Assembly: GCF_003672135.1 (NCBI RefSeq)
Contig: NC_039519.1
Span: forward strand, 5,766,001 to 5,830,000
DNA: 64,000 nt
Reading direction: 5' to 3'
Source of the DNA: Ooceraea biroi
Lineage: Eukaryota > Arthropoda > Insecta > Hymenoptera > Formicidae
Part shown: positions 46,195 to 59,562 of the stretch, one piece after another
Layout of the letters: each line of letters opens with the position of its first letter
How positions within the stretch are numbered: position 1 is the stretch's first letter
Translations under genes and position numbers: made by a program
The notes under the pieces: generated by a model
Told to the model about the DNA's origin: nothing
The model's input: the letters and a program-made list of their open reading frames with translations, nothing else
The model's database searches: none

Positions 46195-48569
46195 CAGGGT
46201 GTCCCGGGTTTTAACCGACAAACTGCGGGAGCATATTCTACTAGTGGAAATAAGAAAAAATTCTTATATCGAGTTTGCTTAGAAATGCTTTATTGCAAAG
46301 TTATAAACCAATATTGAAAAGAAATATGAGATAAGTAACAACGGATTTTTTCACAAAAATATAAATTATCTACGCAATGATTTAGTGACGCATTTCAAAA
46401 TGTTGTCCTTGCACATCGATACAAGCTAGACATCGACGTAGTACAGAATTTGTTACGGTACGACATTCCTGAAAATTTGGTTGCATCTCAGTAACTGAAT
46501 TAGTAATTCGTTGCTTTAAATCTATCTGGTGCTCTCCTGTTAGGAAATCTACGTTGATACTCTCGTACGGCAGCTCGTGCATTTCCGTCACAGAATCCGT
46601 ACACGAAATGAATATCGGTGTATTCCTCATTTGAAAACACTTTTGGCATTCTGATAGTAATTGCTAGTTGACACGACGATTGAAATCTAACAGCTACTGT
46701 TGTGAAAGTAACAATCATACTGAATCGTTTCAACATAGTGAACGTGAATACATGTGAATACACGTAACATAAACATCTTCGACCTTGCAAATTCTACACT
46801 ATGTTCCGTTGTTACTTATCTCATATTTCTTTTCAATATTGGTTTATAACTTTGTAATAAAGCATTTCTAAGCAAACTCGATATAAGAATTTTTTCTTAT
46901 TTCCACTAGTAGAATATGCTCCCGCAGTTTGTCGGTTAAAACCCGGGACACCCTGTATATAATTATATAATAAATATAATAATATATATATTTATTATAT
47001 ACAGGGTGTCCCGGGTTTTAACCGACAAACTGCGGGAGCATATTCTACTAGTGGAAATAAGAAAAAATTCTTATATCGAGTTTGCTTAGAAATGCTTCAT
47101 TACAAAGTTATAAACCAATATTGAAAAGAAATATGAGATAAGTAACAACGGATTTTTTCACAAAAATAAAAATTATCTACGCAATGATTTAGTGACGCAT
47201 TTCAAAATGTTGTCCTTGCGCATCGATACAAGCTAGACATCGACGTAGTACGGAATTTGTTACGGTACGACATTCCTGAAAATTTGGTTGCATCTCAGTA
47301 ACTGAATTAGTAATTCGTTGCTTTAAATCTATCTGGTGCTCTCCTGTTAGGAAATCTACGTTGATACTCTCGTACGGCAGCTCGTGCATTTCCGTCACAG
47401 AATCCGTACACGAAATGAATATCGGTGTATTCCTCATTTGAAAACACTTTTGGCATTCTGATAGTAATTGCTAGTTGACACGACGATTGAAATCTAACAG
47501 CTACTGTTGTGAAAGTAACAATCATACTGAATCGTTTCAACATAGTGAACGTGAATACATGTGAATACACGTAACATAAACATCTTCGACCTTGCAAATT
47601 CTACACTATGTTCCGTTGTTACTTATCTCATATTTCTTTTCAATATTGGTTTATAACTTTGTAATAAAGCATTTCTAAGCAAACTCGATATAAGAATTTT
47701 TTCTTATTTCCACTAGTAGAATATGCTCCCGCAGTTTGTCGGTTAAAACCCGGGACACCCTGTATATAATTATATAATAAATATAATAATATATATATTT
47801 ATTATATACAGGGTGTCCCGGGTTTTAACCGACAAACTGCGGGAGCATATTCTACTAGTGGAAATAAGAAAAAATTCTTATATCGAGTTTGCTTAGAAAT
47901 GCTTCATTACAAAGTTATAAACCAATATTGAAAAGAAATATGAGATAAGTAACAACGGATTTTTTCACAAAAATAAAAATTATCTACGCAATGATTTAGT
48001 GACGCATTTCAAAATGTTGTCCTTGCGCATCGATACAAGCTAGACATCGACGTAGTACGGAATTTGTTACGGTACGACATTCCTGAAAATTTGGTTGCAT
48101 CTCAGTAACTGAATTAGTAATTCGTTGCTTTAAATCTATCTGGTGCTCTCCTGTTAGGAAATCTACGTTGATACTCTCGTACGGCAGCTCGTGCATTTCC
48201 GTCACAGAATCCGTACACGAAATGAATATCGGTGTATTCCTCATTTGAAAACACTTTTGGCATTCTGATAGTAATTGCTAGTTGACACGACGATTGAAAT
48301 CTAACAGCTACTGTTGTGAAAGTAACAATCATACTGAATCGTTTCAACATAGTGAACGTGAATACATGTGAATACACGTAACATAAACATCTTCGACCTT
48401 GCAAATTCTACACTATGTTCCGTTGTTACTTATCTCATATTTCTTTTCAATATTGGTTTATAACTTTGTAATAAAGCATTTCTAAGCAAACTCGATATAA
48501 GAATTTTTTCTTATTTCCACTAGTAGAATATGCTCCCGCAGTTTGTCGGTTAAAACCCGGGACACCCTG
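46195..48569. mobile_element. Tandem array 1: three copies of a 761-bp DUF4817-type deletion derivative
   Basis: Copies start (CAGGGTGTCCCGGG) at 46195, 47002 and 47809 with an exact 807-bp period: 761 bp of element plus a 46-bp A/T linker. Each element has inverted repeats of about 152 bp. Between them, on the minus strand, lie an N-terminal DUF4817-like piece (MPKVFSNEEYTDIHFVYGF) and a C-terminal piece (IDLKQRITNSVTEMQ) joined by a large deletion. TA flanks the whole array. Confidence 0.93.
46382..46649 (-). pseudogene. Internally deleted DUF4817-type transposase (representative copy)
   Basis: From the ATG at 46649 the frame reads MPKVFSNEEYTDIHFVYGF, then REYQRRFPNRRAPDR, the N-terminal DUF4817 helix-turn-helix type seen in insect mariner-like transposons. 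At about 46520 it joins, in a shifted frame, to IDLKQRITNSVTEMQ and RRCLACIDVQGQHFE, a transposase C terminus ending at 46382. The catalytic middle is absent. The same structure recurs in all ten complete copies in the window. Confidence 0.8.
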
Positions 48570-51500
48570 TATTTATCGACTTAGAAATTTCTGTTTAGAG
48601 GAAAGTCGCTAGTTTATGGATAATGACGAGTATATTAATATTTATAAGTAAAATTATAAATAAGACCGACACTTCTTGAGCTGAAATATAATGAGCGTTT
48701 ACGCTACTCTCAAATGTTTAAATTCGCAAATATTTGCTATGAAAGTATTACAGTTAAAACAAAGACCAACAATAAAGGTCAAAAACTTCATCCCGTAGAT
48801 TAGCAAGTACTTCGTGTTCGAATAATTAACGACAAAAGAACGAACAAAGAGCCGTAATATAATTGCATAGCATTTGAAAGACAGATTTATTGCGCGTTCT
48901 TGGCAATTATACTCTGTGTACAATTTATCCGGTTAAGTAGTTACACCGATCGTTATATGACGCAGTGAATCATAGCGGCTGCAACCATTTACAGTAATTA
49001 TGGCAACTTTTTTGCTCTTCCCTTAAACATGATAAATACACGAACCAGATTGCAAAATTTCGGATTACATTAATACGAAACACGCTCGCATAATTATATT
49101 GAAAATTCCGAGTAATATCTATTTCTTTTTTAGAAAGAGAGAATAAAAATCGTGTCGGCACGCGTCCAACGAATTTATTGAAACTTATGTCACTTGCATC
49201 TCACTCCTCGCGAGTGGTTATAGGTAGTGGTTTACGTGCATCTTTCGTACAGTCATTTACAGCCGGGTTATGACAGCTGCAGCGGAGATTTTTATTAAGC
49301 GTGGGAGAACACCGCACGCAGATGGGCGCAGCACGCGCGTCATTTCCGCGTAATAAAAGTATGTTCGAGCGCACAGGGAGGTGGTTTTCTTCTTTGCAGT
49401 TTCCACGAGCATCTGCAACTTATTGCGGATCCTCGTATTGCCGGGTTGCCCGTGTGACAATATGGGAATATACATATAATCATAAAAACGTGCACGCAAG
49501 CGATGATAAAACACACTGATCCGTTTTGTTACAAAGTAATCGCGCCGTTTGATATTTGATATTTAATATCCAATGAGGATGTCAAAATATAATAATAAAT
49601 AACGTAAGAAATGCAATCATGAAATTACATCTCGAGGTAAATACACATCATTATAATCGTATTTATAATTAATTAGATTAATAATTAAATTGATAATTCG
49701 TAATATCGCATTATTGCAAAATTGTCGTTTGAAAAAACTTAATACTAGCTAATATTATTGTTTTAGAATTACCTTTTCTTATTCTGAACTTTTTATTTGT
49801 AACATCATGTTTTGCGCGATGCAACAAATAGTTATATCACTATGTGCAGTCATTTTCTTTCGCCAAACATCTGTTATGCGCTATGCTGGTTGTCAGACCA
49901 TCAAGTTGCATGGACCATAACATGGGAATATATAACGTTAATAATGGCACGTTAGCGAGACGTTGGTGACTATAAAATTCTCAGATGCGTGACACTGCAA
50001 TATGAGTTCACGAGGAATGTATGTAAGCAAAATTCAAATACTCATAAAATCAAATATAAACTCGCGAAGTATATCGTGCGGTACACCGAGCGATCAAACA
50101 TTAAAATGTCAAAGCTTTCACCTCTTTCTTTCATTTTGCAATTTACTGTATAAATTACAATTAATAAATGCTTATGTAACACTACTAAAATTGTTATGTT
50201 CAATCTAGAAATCATTCAATCTATTAACTTATTAATTCTTTTTGTTATTTCTATTACAATTATCAATCGCAGAATTTATTATTGTAGTTTCCGCTAAAAT
50301 TTTGATAGATAATTTTAATAAAAATATTAATATTTCTGGGCATTACATGCGTTCAATATAGCCTCCGAAATATGTTACAGGGACCCAGGAAGCTAGACTT
50401 TTAAGTCGGCAGAATTTTACGCTAATAGGAAGTGTCAATGTGGTCAAATTTAGCATGCTCGCTTAGGCGACGCCTAGTGGACATAGTAACCAAAGCTGGC
50501 AGATCCTCTTAGAAACCGTTTGACCAAGATTGTCGGGAAAAAGTAGGTCCATTGCGAGTCTCACACTAATCAGCGATTATCGCGAGCATGCGATAAATCA
50601 AGGAATTAATTAAAACTGTGTTCTTAAATGGTGACTAACCCTCGCGTGTACCGATCCGAGACATAAAGCGGACCAGCTGCTGGAACGGAATCGAGCTTTG
50701 CATCATCTTGCGAGATGCGTGAAATGATCGACTATTTTTAAACCAGACAGACAGACGCGCCGCGACGACCGATTGCAACCACATATTACGCTATGACATG
50801 ACCTGTGATGTAAAGATATGGTGCTTGTATAGACATTACGGCGAATCTTAATACTCCAGTTGATGTGAACGAAAAGTCAATCAAATTATGCCTAGCGGTG
50901 AATGTATTAATTATCGAAGATGATAGGTTCGATACGACGACAAATTGTCCGTTAATTTTTAACTACGCGCGGTAATTTTATTGTGCATAATAACGTGTCT
51001 TAAAGTTGAGAATATTTATCGTCAAGAATGTTTTCTTTATTTTCCGGTACGATTGATTATATCGCGATATTATCTCGATAATGATAAGATTTGTAGCCTG
51101 TAATTAAAAGTTTGCATTTCTTGAAATCACCGCTTTTTATAGGGAATTTTATCAGTTTGAAGTTATCACATCGCTAAAAATTAATAAACCAGATTTTCAA
51201 ATATTTTATGAGCTTGCCAAAATGAACAAAATGTGACGGCAATTTCTAATGGTGCTAAAATGGTGCTAATAACGAAACGTTCGTTCAAGTTTATCGATCT
51301 CGCAGCCGATTAACCATGGCAGCGGTTCACTCACCATGCTGCGTGACTGCCATGGCGAGATATGAAACGTAACCTGCTAACAGTGAAACGTAATCCAATA
51401 TCGCCGAGGACAATGATCGGCGAAGAGGGTTTCTGCATCCGATCAGGTGACCCTAATAAGCCGGTTTCCTGAGCTGCGATTAACATAATCTCGGTGACAC

Positions 51501-51666
51501 TATGATTATGACAAACTGCTCGATTGTATGCAACTGTCGCGTTCATTCACCACATTATTGATAAGATCGTTGTTGTTAATAATAATTACACTGTATAGAT
51601 CGTTTCGTATTTGTTATAGTAAATATAGTTTCTGAAATTGCGAATATAATTATATAAGATAATATA
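48570..51666. other. No gene recognised
   Basis: AT-rich upstream flank or first intron of papilin. A minus-strand stretch at 48791-48708 encodes a hydrophobic start (MKFLTFIVGL), but its donor is poor. No other feature. Confidence 0.4.
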
Positions 51667-54600
51667 CAGGGTGTCCCGGGTTTTAACCGACAAACTGCGG
51701 GAGCATATTCTACTAGTGGAAATAAGAAAAAATTCTTATATCGAGTTTGCTTAGAAATGCTTCATTACAAAGTTATAAACCAATATTGAAAAGAAATATG
51801 AGATAAGTAACAACGGATTTTTTCACAAAAATAAAAATTATCTACGCAATGATTTAGTGACGCATTTCAAAATGTTGTCCTTGCGCATCGATACAAGCTA
51901 GACATCGACGTAGTACAGAATTTGTTACGGTACGACATTCCTGACAATTTTGTTGCATCTCAGTAACTGAATTAGTAATTCGTTGCTTTAAATCTATCTG
52001 GTGCTCTCCTGTTAGGAAATCTACGTTGATACTCTCGTACGGCAGCTCGTGCATTTCCGTCACAGAATCCGTACACGAAATGAATATCGGTGTATTCCTC
52101 GTTTGAAAACACTTTTGGCATTCTGATAGTAATTGCTAGTTCGCACGACGATTGAAATCTAACAGCTACGGTTGTGAAAGTAACAATCATACCGAATCGT
52201 TTCAACATAGTGAACATGAATACATGTGAATACACGTAACATAAACATCTTCGATCTTCCAAATTCTACACTATGTTCCGTTGTTACTTATCTCATATTT
52301 CTTTTCAATATTGGTTTATAACTTTGTAATAAAGCATTTCTAAGCAAACTCGATATAAGAATTTTTTCTTATTTCCACTAGTAGAATATGCTCCCGCAGT
52401 TTGTCGGTTAAAACCCGGGACACCCTGTATATAATTATATAATAAATATAATAATATATATATTTATTATATACAGGGTGTCCCGGGTTTTAACCGACAA
52501 ACTGCGGGAGCATATTCTACTAGTGGAAATAAGAAAAAATTCTTATATCGAGTTTGCTTCGAAATGCTTTATTGCGAAGTTATAAACCAATATTGAAAAG
52601 AAATATGAGATAAGTAACAACGGATTTTTTCACAAAAATAAAAATTATCTACGCAATGATTTAGTGACGCATTTCAAAATGTTGTCCTTGCGCATCGATA
52701 CAAGCTAGACATCGACGTAGTACAGAATTTGTTACGGTACGACATTCCTGACAATTTTGTTGCATCTCAGTAACTGAATTAGTAATTCGTTGCTTTAAAT
52801 CTATCTGGTGCTCTCCTGTTAGGAAATCTACGTTGATACTCTCGTACGGCAGCTCGTGCATTTCCGTCACAGAATCCGTACACGAAATGAATATCGGTGT
52901 ATTCCTCGTTTGAAAACACTTTTGGCATTCTGATAGTAATTGCTAGTTCGCACGACGATTGAAATCTAACAGCTACGGTTGTGAAAGTAACAATCATACC
53001 GAATCGTTTCAACATAGTGAACATGAATACATGTGAATACACGTAACATAAACATCTTCGATCTTCCAAATTCTACACTATGTTCCGTTGTTACTTATCT
53101 CATATTTCTTTTCAATATTGGTTTATAACTTTGTAATAAAGCATTTCTAAGCAAACTCGATATAAGAATTTTTTCTTATTTCCACTAGTAGAATATGCTC
53201 CCGCAGTTTGTCGGTTAAAACCCGGGACACCCTGTATATAATTATATAATAAATATAATAATATATATATTTATTATATACAGGGTGTCCCGGGTTTTAA
53301 CCGACAAACTGCGGGAGCATATTCTACTAGTGGAAATAAGAAAAAATTCTTATATCGAGTTTGCTTCGAAATGCTTTATTGCGAAGTTATAAACCAATAT
53401 TGAAAAGAAATATGTGATAAGTAACAACGGATTTTTTCACAAAAATAAAAATTATCTACGCAATGATTTAGTGACGCATTTCAAAATGTTGTCCTTGCGC
53501 ATCGATACAAGCTAGACATCGACGTAGTACAGAATTTGTTACGGTACGACATTCCTGACAATTTTGTTGCATCTCAGTAACTGAATTAGTAATTCGTTGC
53601 TTTAAATCTATCTGGTGCTCTCCTGTTAGGAAATCTACGTTGATACTCTCGTACGGCAGCTCGTGCATTTCCGTCACAGAATCCGTACACGAAATGAATA
53701 TCGGTGTATTCCTCGTTTGAAAACACTTTTGGCATTCTGATAGTAATTGCTAGTTCGCACGACGATTGAAATCTAACAGCTACGGTTGTGAAAGTAACAA
53801 TCATACCGAATCGTTTCAACATAGTGAACATGAATACATGTGAATACACGTAACATAAACATCTTCGATCTTCCAAATTCTACACTATGTTCCGTTGTTA
53901 CTTATCTCATATTTCTTTTCAATATTGGTTTATAACTTTGTAATAAAGCATTTCTAAGCAAACTCGATATAAGAATTTTTTCTTATTTCCACTAGTAGAA
54001 TATGCTCCCGCAGTTTGTCGGTTAAAACCCGGGACACCCTGTATATAATTATATAATAAATATAATAATATATATATTTATTATATACAGGGTGTCCCGG
54101 GTTTTAACCGACAAACTGCGGGAGCATATTCTACTAGTGGAAATAAGAAAAAATTCTTATATCGAGTTTGCTTAGAAATGCTTCATTACAAAGTTATAAA
54201 CCAATATTGAAAAGAAATATGAGATAAGTAACAACGGATTTTTTCACAAAAATATAAATTATCTACGCAATGATTTAGTGACGCATTTCAAAATGTTGTC
54301 CTTGCGCATCGATACAAGCTAGACATCGACGTAGTACAGAATTTGTTACGGTACGACATTCCTGACAATTTTGTTGCATCTCAGTAACTGAATTAGTAAT
54401 TCGTTGCTTTAAATCTATCTGGTGCTCTCCTGTTAGGAAATCTACGTTGATACTCTCGTACGGCAGCTCGTGCATTTCCGTCACAGAATCCGTACACGAA
54501 ATGAATATCGGTGTATTCCTCGTTTGAAAACACTTTTGGCATTCTGATAGTAATTGCTAGTTCGCACGACGATTGAAATCTAACAGCTACGGTTGTGAAA

Positions 54601-55655
54601 GTAACAATCATACCGAATCGTTTCAACATAGTGAACATGAATACATGTGAATACACGTAACATAAACATCTTCGATCTTCCAAATTCTACACTATGTTCC
54701 GTTGTTACTTATCTCATATTTCTTTTCAATATTGGTTTATAACTTTGTAATAAAGCATTTCTAAGCAAACTCGATATAAGAATTTTTTCTTATTTCCACT
54801 AGTAGAATATGCTCCCGCAGTTTGTCGGTTAAAACCCGGGACACCCTGTATATAATTATATAATAAATATAATAATATATATATTTATTATATACAGGGT
54901 GTCCCGGGTTTTAACCGACAAACTGCGGGAGCATATTCTACTAGTGGAAATAAGAAAAAATTCTTATATCGAGTTTGCTTAGAAATGCTTCATTACAAAG
55001 TTATAAACCAATATTGAAAAGAAATATGAGATAAGTAACAACGGAGTTTTTCACAAAAATATAAATTATCTACGCAATGATTTAGTGACGCATTTCAAAA
55101 TGTTGTCCTTGCGCATCGATACAAGCTAGACATCGACGTAGTACAGAATTTGTTACGGTACGACATTCCTGACAATTTTGTTGCATCTCAGTAACTGAAT
55201 TAGTAATTCGTTGCTTTAAATCTATCTGGTGCTCTCCTGTTAGGAAATCTACGTTGATACTCTCGTACGGCAGCTCGTGCATTTCCGTCACAGAATCCGT
55301 ACACGAAATGAATATCGGTGTATTCCTCGTTTGAAAACACTTTTGGCATTCTGATAGTAATTGCTAGTTCGCACGACGATTGAAATCTAACAGCTACGGT
55401 TGTGAAAGTAACAATCATACCGAATCGTTTCAACATAGTGAACATGAATACATGTTAATACACGTAACATAAACATCTTCGATCTTCCAAATTCTACACT
55501 ATGTTCCGTTGTTACTTATCTCATATTTCTTTTCAATATTGGTTTATAACTTTGTAATAAAGCATTTCTAAGCAAACTCGATATAAGAATTTTTTCTTAT
55601 TTCCACTAGTAGAATATGCTCCCGCAGTTTGTCGGTTAAAACCCGGGACACCCTG
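51667..55655. mobile_element. Tandem array 2: five copies of the 761-bp element
   Basis: Copies start at 51667, 52474, 53281, 54088 and 54895, period exactly 807. The copies share array-specific variants relative to array 1 (for example TTCGCACGACG for TTGACACGACG, CTTCCAAATTC for CTTGCAAATTC), yet the 46-bp linker is the same. Each copy carries the same deleted transposase on the minus strand. TA flanks the array. Confidence 0.93.
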
Positions 55656-56616
55656 TATAATATAATAAAAGTAATATTAAATGAAAATGAAATATGAATT
55701 AAATAGTACGCGAGAATCTCTCCAGCACATCACTTAAGTTTCAAAGAGTTTGTACATGGAAGAATAGATTAAATTGTATATCTCGAAATTATATTTTTCA
55801 ATTATATTATATAAACAAATAGGGACAAGAGTATAAATGAGCAAATATTATGGTGTTCGTGACAAAAGCTTCGATTCTGGATTAAATTCACGAAAGCGAA
55901 AACGTGTAGTAGGTGTTCTGTGTATGTCTACTAAATGCAATTTCATTTGGTGTGCTCAGTTCTAATGTCTAATATCCGCGGTAACAGCAGATAACCACGA
56001 ACGCTTTTTATCGCCTCTCCAATACAACGAGGACCTCCCTTAGCAAGAAGACGGTCATTAATCACCGTGAATTTCGGCGTTCTTCGTTATCAGAAATAAA
56101 AAAACAAAACCCGCAATTTCATATAAATTCGTTTGTGCATTTCTTAATATACAATAAACAAACGATAAAAAAAAGACTAGCATTGTTTCATAAATCTATT
56201 CTTCGTCTCAAACGTTGGTACTTTCAAAATCAATCAATTTTAACACAACGAAAAATCCTGATTTAATCTTGCGTGAGAATGTATAAGTACAGCTAAAGCG
56301 TGCTGCATTAATTGCAAAACAAATGAGCACATAAAACAACCAAAGTAAGGCAGTCAGGGAAATTGAAAATGTCGAAGCAATAAATTTAATTTCATACTTA
56401 AAAACATCCGCACGCGTGCTCGCACCATTTATTCGTATACGCGCGCACTAACTATGGGACTCGACTTAGCTAACGCGTGATATAAATCGTCGCAATAATT
56501 GCACGTTGTCCCGGGCAATGCGCGCCATGTCGGCCGCGGTTTCAGCGTTTGCTGTTACCGAGACACGACCCGGCGTACATGGAACGTGGAATTTGACGGT
56601 CGTAGAATGTTCCGTG
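55656..56616. repeat. Non-transposon segment duplicated at 58483-59443
   Basis: About 960 bases, nearly identical to 58483-59443 at an offset of 2827. It ends in a GC-rich stretch (56495-56616) and then jumps to the A/T linker and the next transposon copy. No gene recognised inside. Confidence 0.9.
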
Positions 56617-56650
56617 TAAATAAATATATAATATATATATTTATTATATA

Positions 56651-58482
56651 CAGGGTGTCCCGGGTTTTAACCGACAAACTGCGGGAGCAGAACATCTTCG
56701 ATCTTCCAAATTCTACACTATGTTCCGTTGTTACTTATCTCATATTTCTTTTCAATATTGGTTTATAACTTTGTAATAAAGCATTTCTAAGCAAACTCGA
56801 TATAAGAATTTTTTCTTATTTCCACTAGTAGAATATGCTCCCGCAGTTTGTCGGTTAAAACCCGGGACACCCTGTATATATTATATAATAAATATAATAA
56901 TATATATATTTATTATATACAGGGTGTCCCGGGTTTTAACCGACAAACTGCGGGAGCATATTCTACTAGTGGAAATAAGAAAAAATTCTTATATCGAGTT
57001 TGCTTAGAAATGCTTCATTACAAAGTTATAAACCAATATTGAAAAGAAATATGAGATAAGTAACAACGGATTTTTCACAAAAATATAAATTATCTACGCA
57101 ATGATTTAGTGACGCATTTCAAATGTTTCCTTGCGCATCGATACAAGCTAGACATCGACGTAGTACAGAATTTGTTACGGTACGACATCCTGACAATTTT
57201 GTTGCATCTCAGTAACTGAATTAGTAATTCGTTGCTTTAAATCTATCTGGTGCTCTCCTGTTAGGAAATCTACGTTGATACTCTCGTACGGCAGCTCGTG
57301 CATTTCCGTCACAGAATCCGTACACGAAATGAATATCGGTGTATTCCTCGTTTGAAAACACTTTTGGCATTCTGATAGTAATTGCTAGTTCGCACGACGA
57401 TTGAAATCTAACAGCTACGGTTGTGAAAGTAACAATCATACCGAATCGTTTCAACATAGTGAACATGAATACATGTGAATACACGTAACATAAACATCTT
57501 CGATCTTCAAATTCTACACTATGTTCCGTTGTTACTTATCTCATATTTCTTTTCAATATTGGTTTATAACTTTGTAATAAAGCATTTCTAAGCAAACTCG
57601 ATATAAGAATTTTTTCTTATTTCCACTAGTAGAATATGCTCCCGCAGTTTGTCGGTTAAAACCCGGGACACCCTGTATATAATTATATAATAAATATAAT
57701 AATATATATATTTATTATATACAGGGTGTCCCGGGTTTTAACCGACAAACTGCGGGAGCATATTCTACTAGTGGAAATAAGAAAAAATTCTTATATCGAG
57801 TTTGCTTAGAAATGCTTCATTACAAAGTTATAAACCAATATTGAAAAGAAATATGAGATAAGTAACAACGGAGTTTTTCACAAAAATATAAATTATCTAC
57901 GCAATGATTTAGTGACGCATTTCAAAATGTTGTCCTTGCGCATCGATACAAGCTAGACATCGACGTAGTACAGAATTTGTTACGGTACGACATTCCTGAC
58001 AATTTTGTTGCATCTCAGTAACTGAATTAGTAATTCGTTGCTTTAAATCTATCTGGTGCTCTCCTGTTAGGAAATCTACGTTGATACTCTCGTACGGCAG
58101 CTCGTGCATTTCCGTCACAGAATCCGTACACGAAATGAATATCGGTGTATTCCTCGTTTGAAAACACTTTTGGCATTCTGATAGTAATTGCTAGTTCGCA
58201 CGACGATTGAAATCTAACAGCTACGGTTGTGAAAGTAACAATCATACCGAATCGTTTCAACATAGTGAACATGAATACATGTTAATACACGTAACATAAA
58301 CATCTTCGATCTTCCAAATTCTACACTATGTTCCGTTGTTACTTATCTCATATTTCTTTTCAATATTGGTTTATAACTTTGTAATAAAGCATTTCTAAGC
58401 AAACTCGATATAAGAATTTTTTCTTATTTCCACTAGTAGAATATGCTCCCGCAGTTTGTCGGTTAAAACCCGGGACACCCTG
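56651..58482. mobile_element. Array 3: one truncated and two full copies of the 761-bp element
   Basis: The first copy (56651-56875) has lost most of its interior: it jumps from the first 36 bases of the left repeat to the right part at GAACATCTTCGATC. The second copy starts at 56920 and carries several one-base losses in short runs, so its period is 802. The third starts at 57722 and shares private variants with the copy at 54895. Confidence 0.9.
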
Positions 58483-59443
58483 TATAATATAATAAAAGTA
58501 ATATTAAATGAAAATGAAATATGAATTAAATAGTACGCGAGAATCTCTCCAGCACATCACTTAAGTTTCAAAGAGTTTGTACATGGAAGAATAGATTAAA
58601 TTGTATATCTCGAAATTATATTTTTCAATTATATTATATAAACAAATAGGGACAAGAGTATAAATGAGCAAATATTATGGTGTTCGTGACAAAAGCTTCG
58701 ATTCTGGATTAAATTCACGAAAGCGAAAACGTGTAGTAGGTGTTCTGTGTATGTCTACTAAATGCAATTTCATTTGGTGTGCTCAGTTCTAATGTCTAAT
58801 ATCCGCGGTAACAGCAGATAACCACGAACGCTTTTTATCGCCTCTCCAATACAACGAGGACCTCCCTTAGCAAGAAGACGGTCATTAATCACCGTGAATT
58901 TCGGCGTTCTTCGTTATCAGAAATAAAAAAACAAAACCCGCAATTTCATATAAATTCGTTTGTGCATTTCTTAATATACAATAAACAAACGATAAAAAAA
59001 AGACTAGCATTGTTTCATAAATCTATTCTTCGTCTCAAACGTTGGTACTTTCAAAATCAATCAATTTTAACACAACGAAAAATCCTGATTTAATCTTGCG
59101 TGAGAATGTATAAGTACAGCTAAAGCGTGCTGCATTAATTGCAAACAAATGAGCACATAAAACAACCAAAGTAAGGCAGTCAGGGAAAATTGAAAATGTC
59201 GAAGCAATAAATTTAATTTCATACTTAAAAACATCCGCACGCGTGCTCGCACCATTTATTCGTATACGCGCGCACTAACTATGGGACTCGACTTAGCTAA
59301 CGCGTGATATAAATCGTCGCAATAATTGCACGTTGTCCCGGGCAATGCGCGCCATGTCGGCCGCGGTTTCAGCGTTTGCTGTTACCGAGACACGACCCGG
59401 CGTACATGGAACGTGGAATTTGACGGTCGTAGAATGTTCCGTG
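58483..59443. repeat. Second copy of the 55656-56616 segment
   Basis: Matches the earlier copy apart from one-base changes in A runs. Here the sequence continues past the duplication end into unique DNA (GAGATTGCGTGG), so this copy keeps the original right flank. Confidence 0.9.
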
Positions 59444-59488
59444 AGATTGCGTGGCGAAGAGTTAATTAAATGGTTCGGGGAAGTGGGC

Positions 59489-59562
59489 CTCCTCTCTCTT
59501 TCTTTCTTCCTCTCTCTCTCTTTCTCCTTTTCTCTCTTTCTTTCTTTCTCTCTCTTTCTCTC
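59489..59562. repeat. CT/CTTT-rich microsatellite
   Basis: Pure pyrimidine run of CT and CTTT units on the plus strand. Confidence 0.9.

Noticed and set aside
48708..48791. Minus-strand hydrophobic stretch starting MKFLTFIVGL as papilin signal-peptide exon
   Set aside because: It ends in phase 0 at a possible GTAGCG donor, which fits the next exon, but the donor is poor and there is no supporting motif. It could easily be chance in AT-rich DNA.
59067..59255. Minus-strand frame with a long hydrophobic run (about 50 residues from an internal Met) as a signal-peptide exon
   Set aside because: The duplicated copy near 56230-56420 has an A-run difference that changes the frame, and the only phase-0 donor (GTACTT) is weak.
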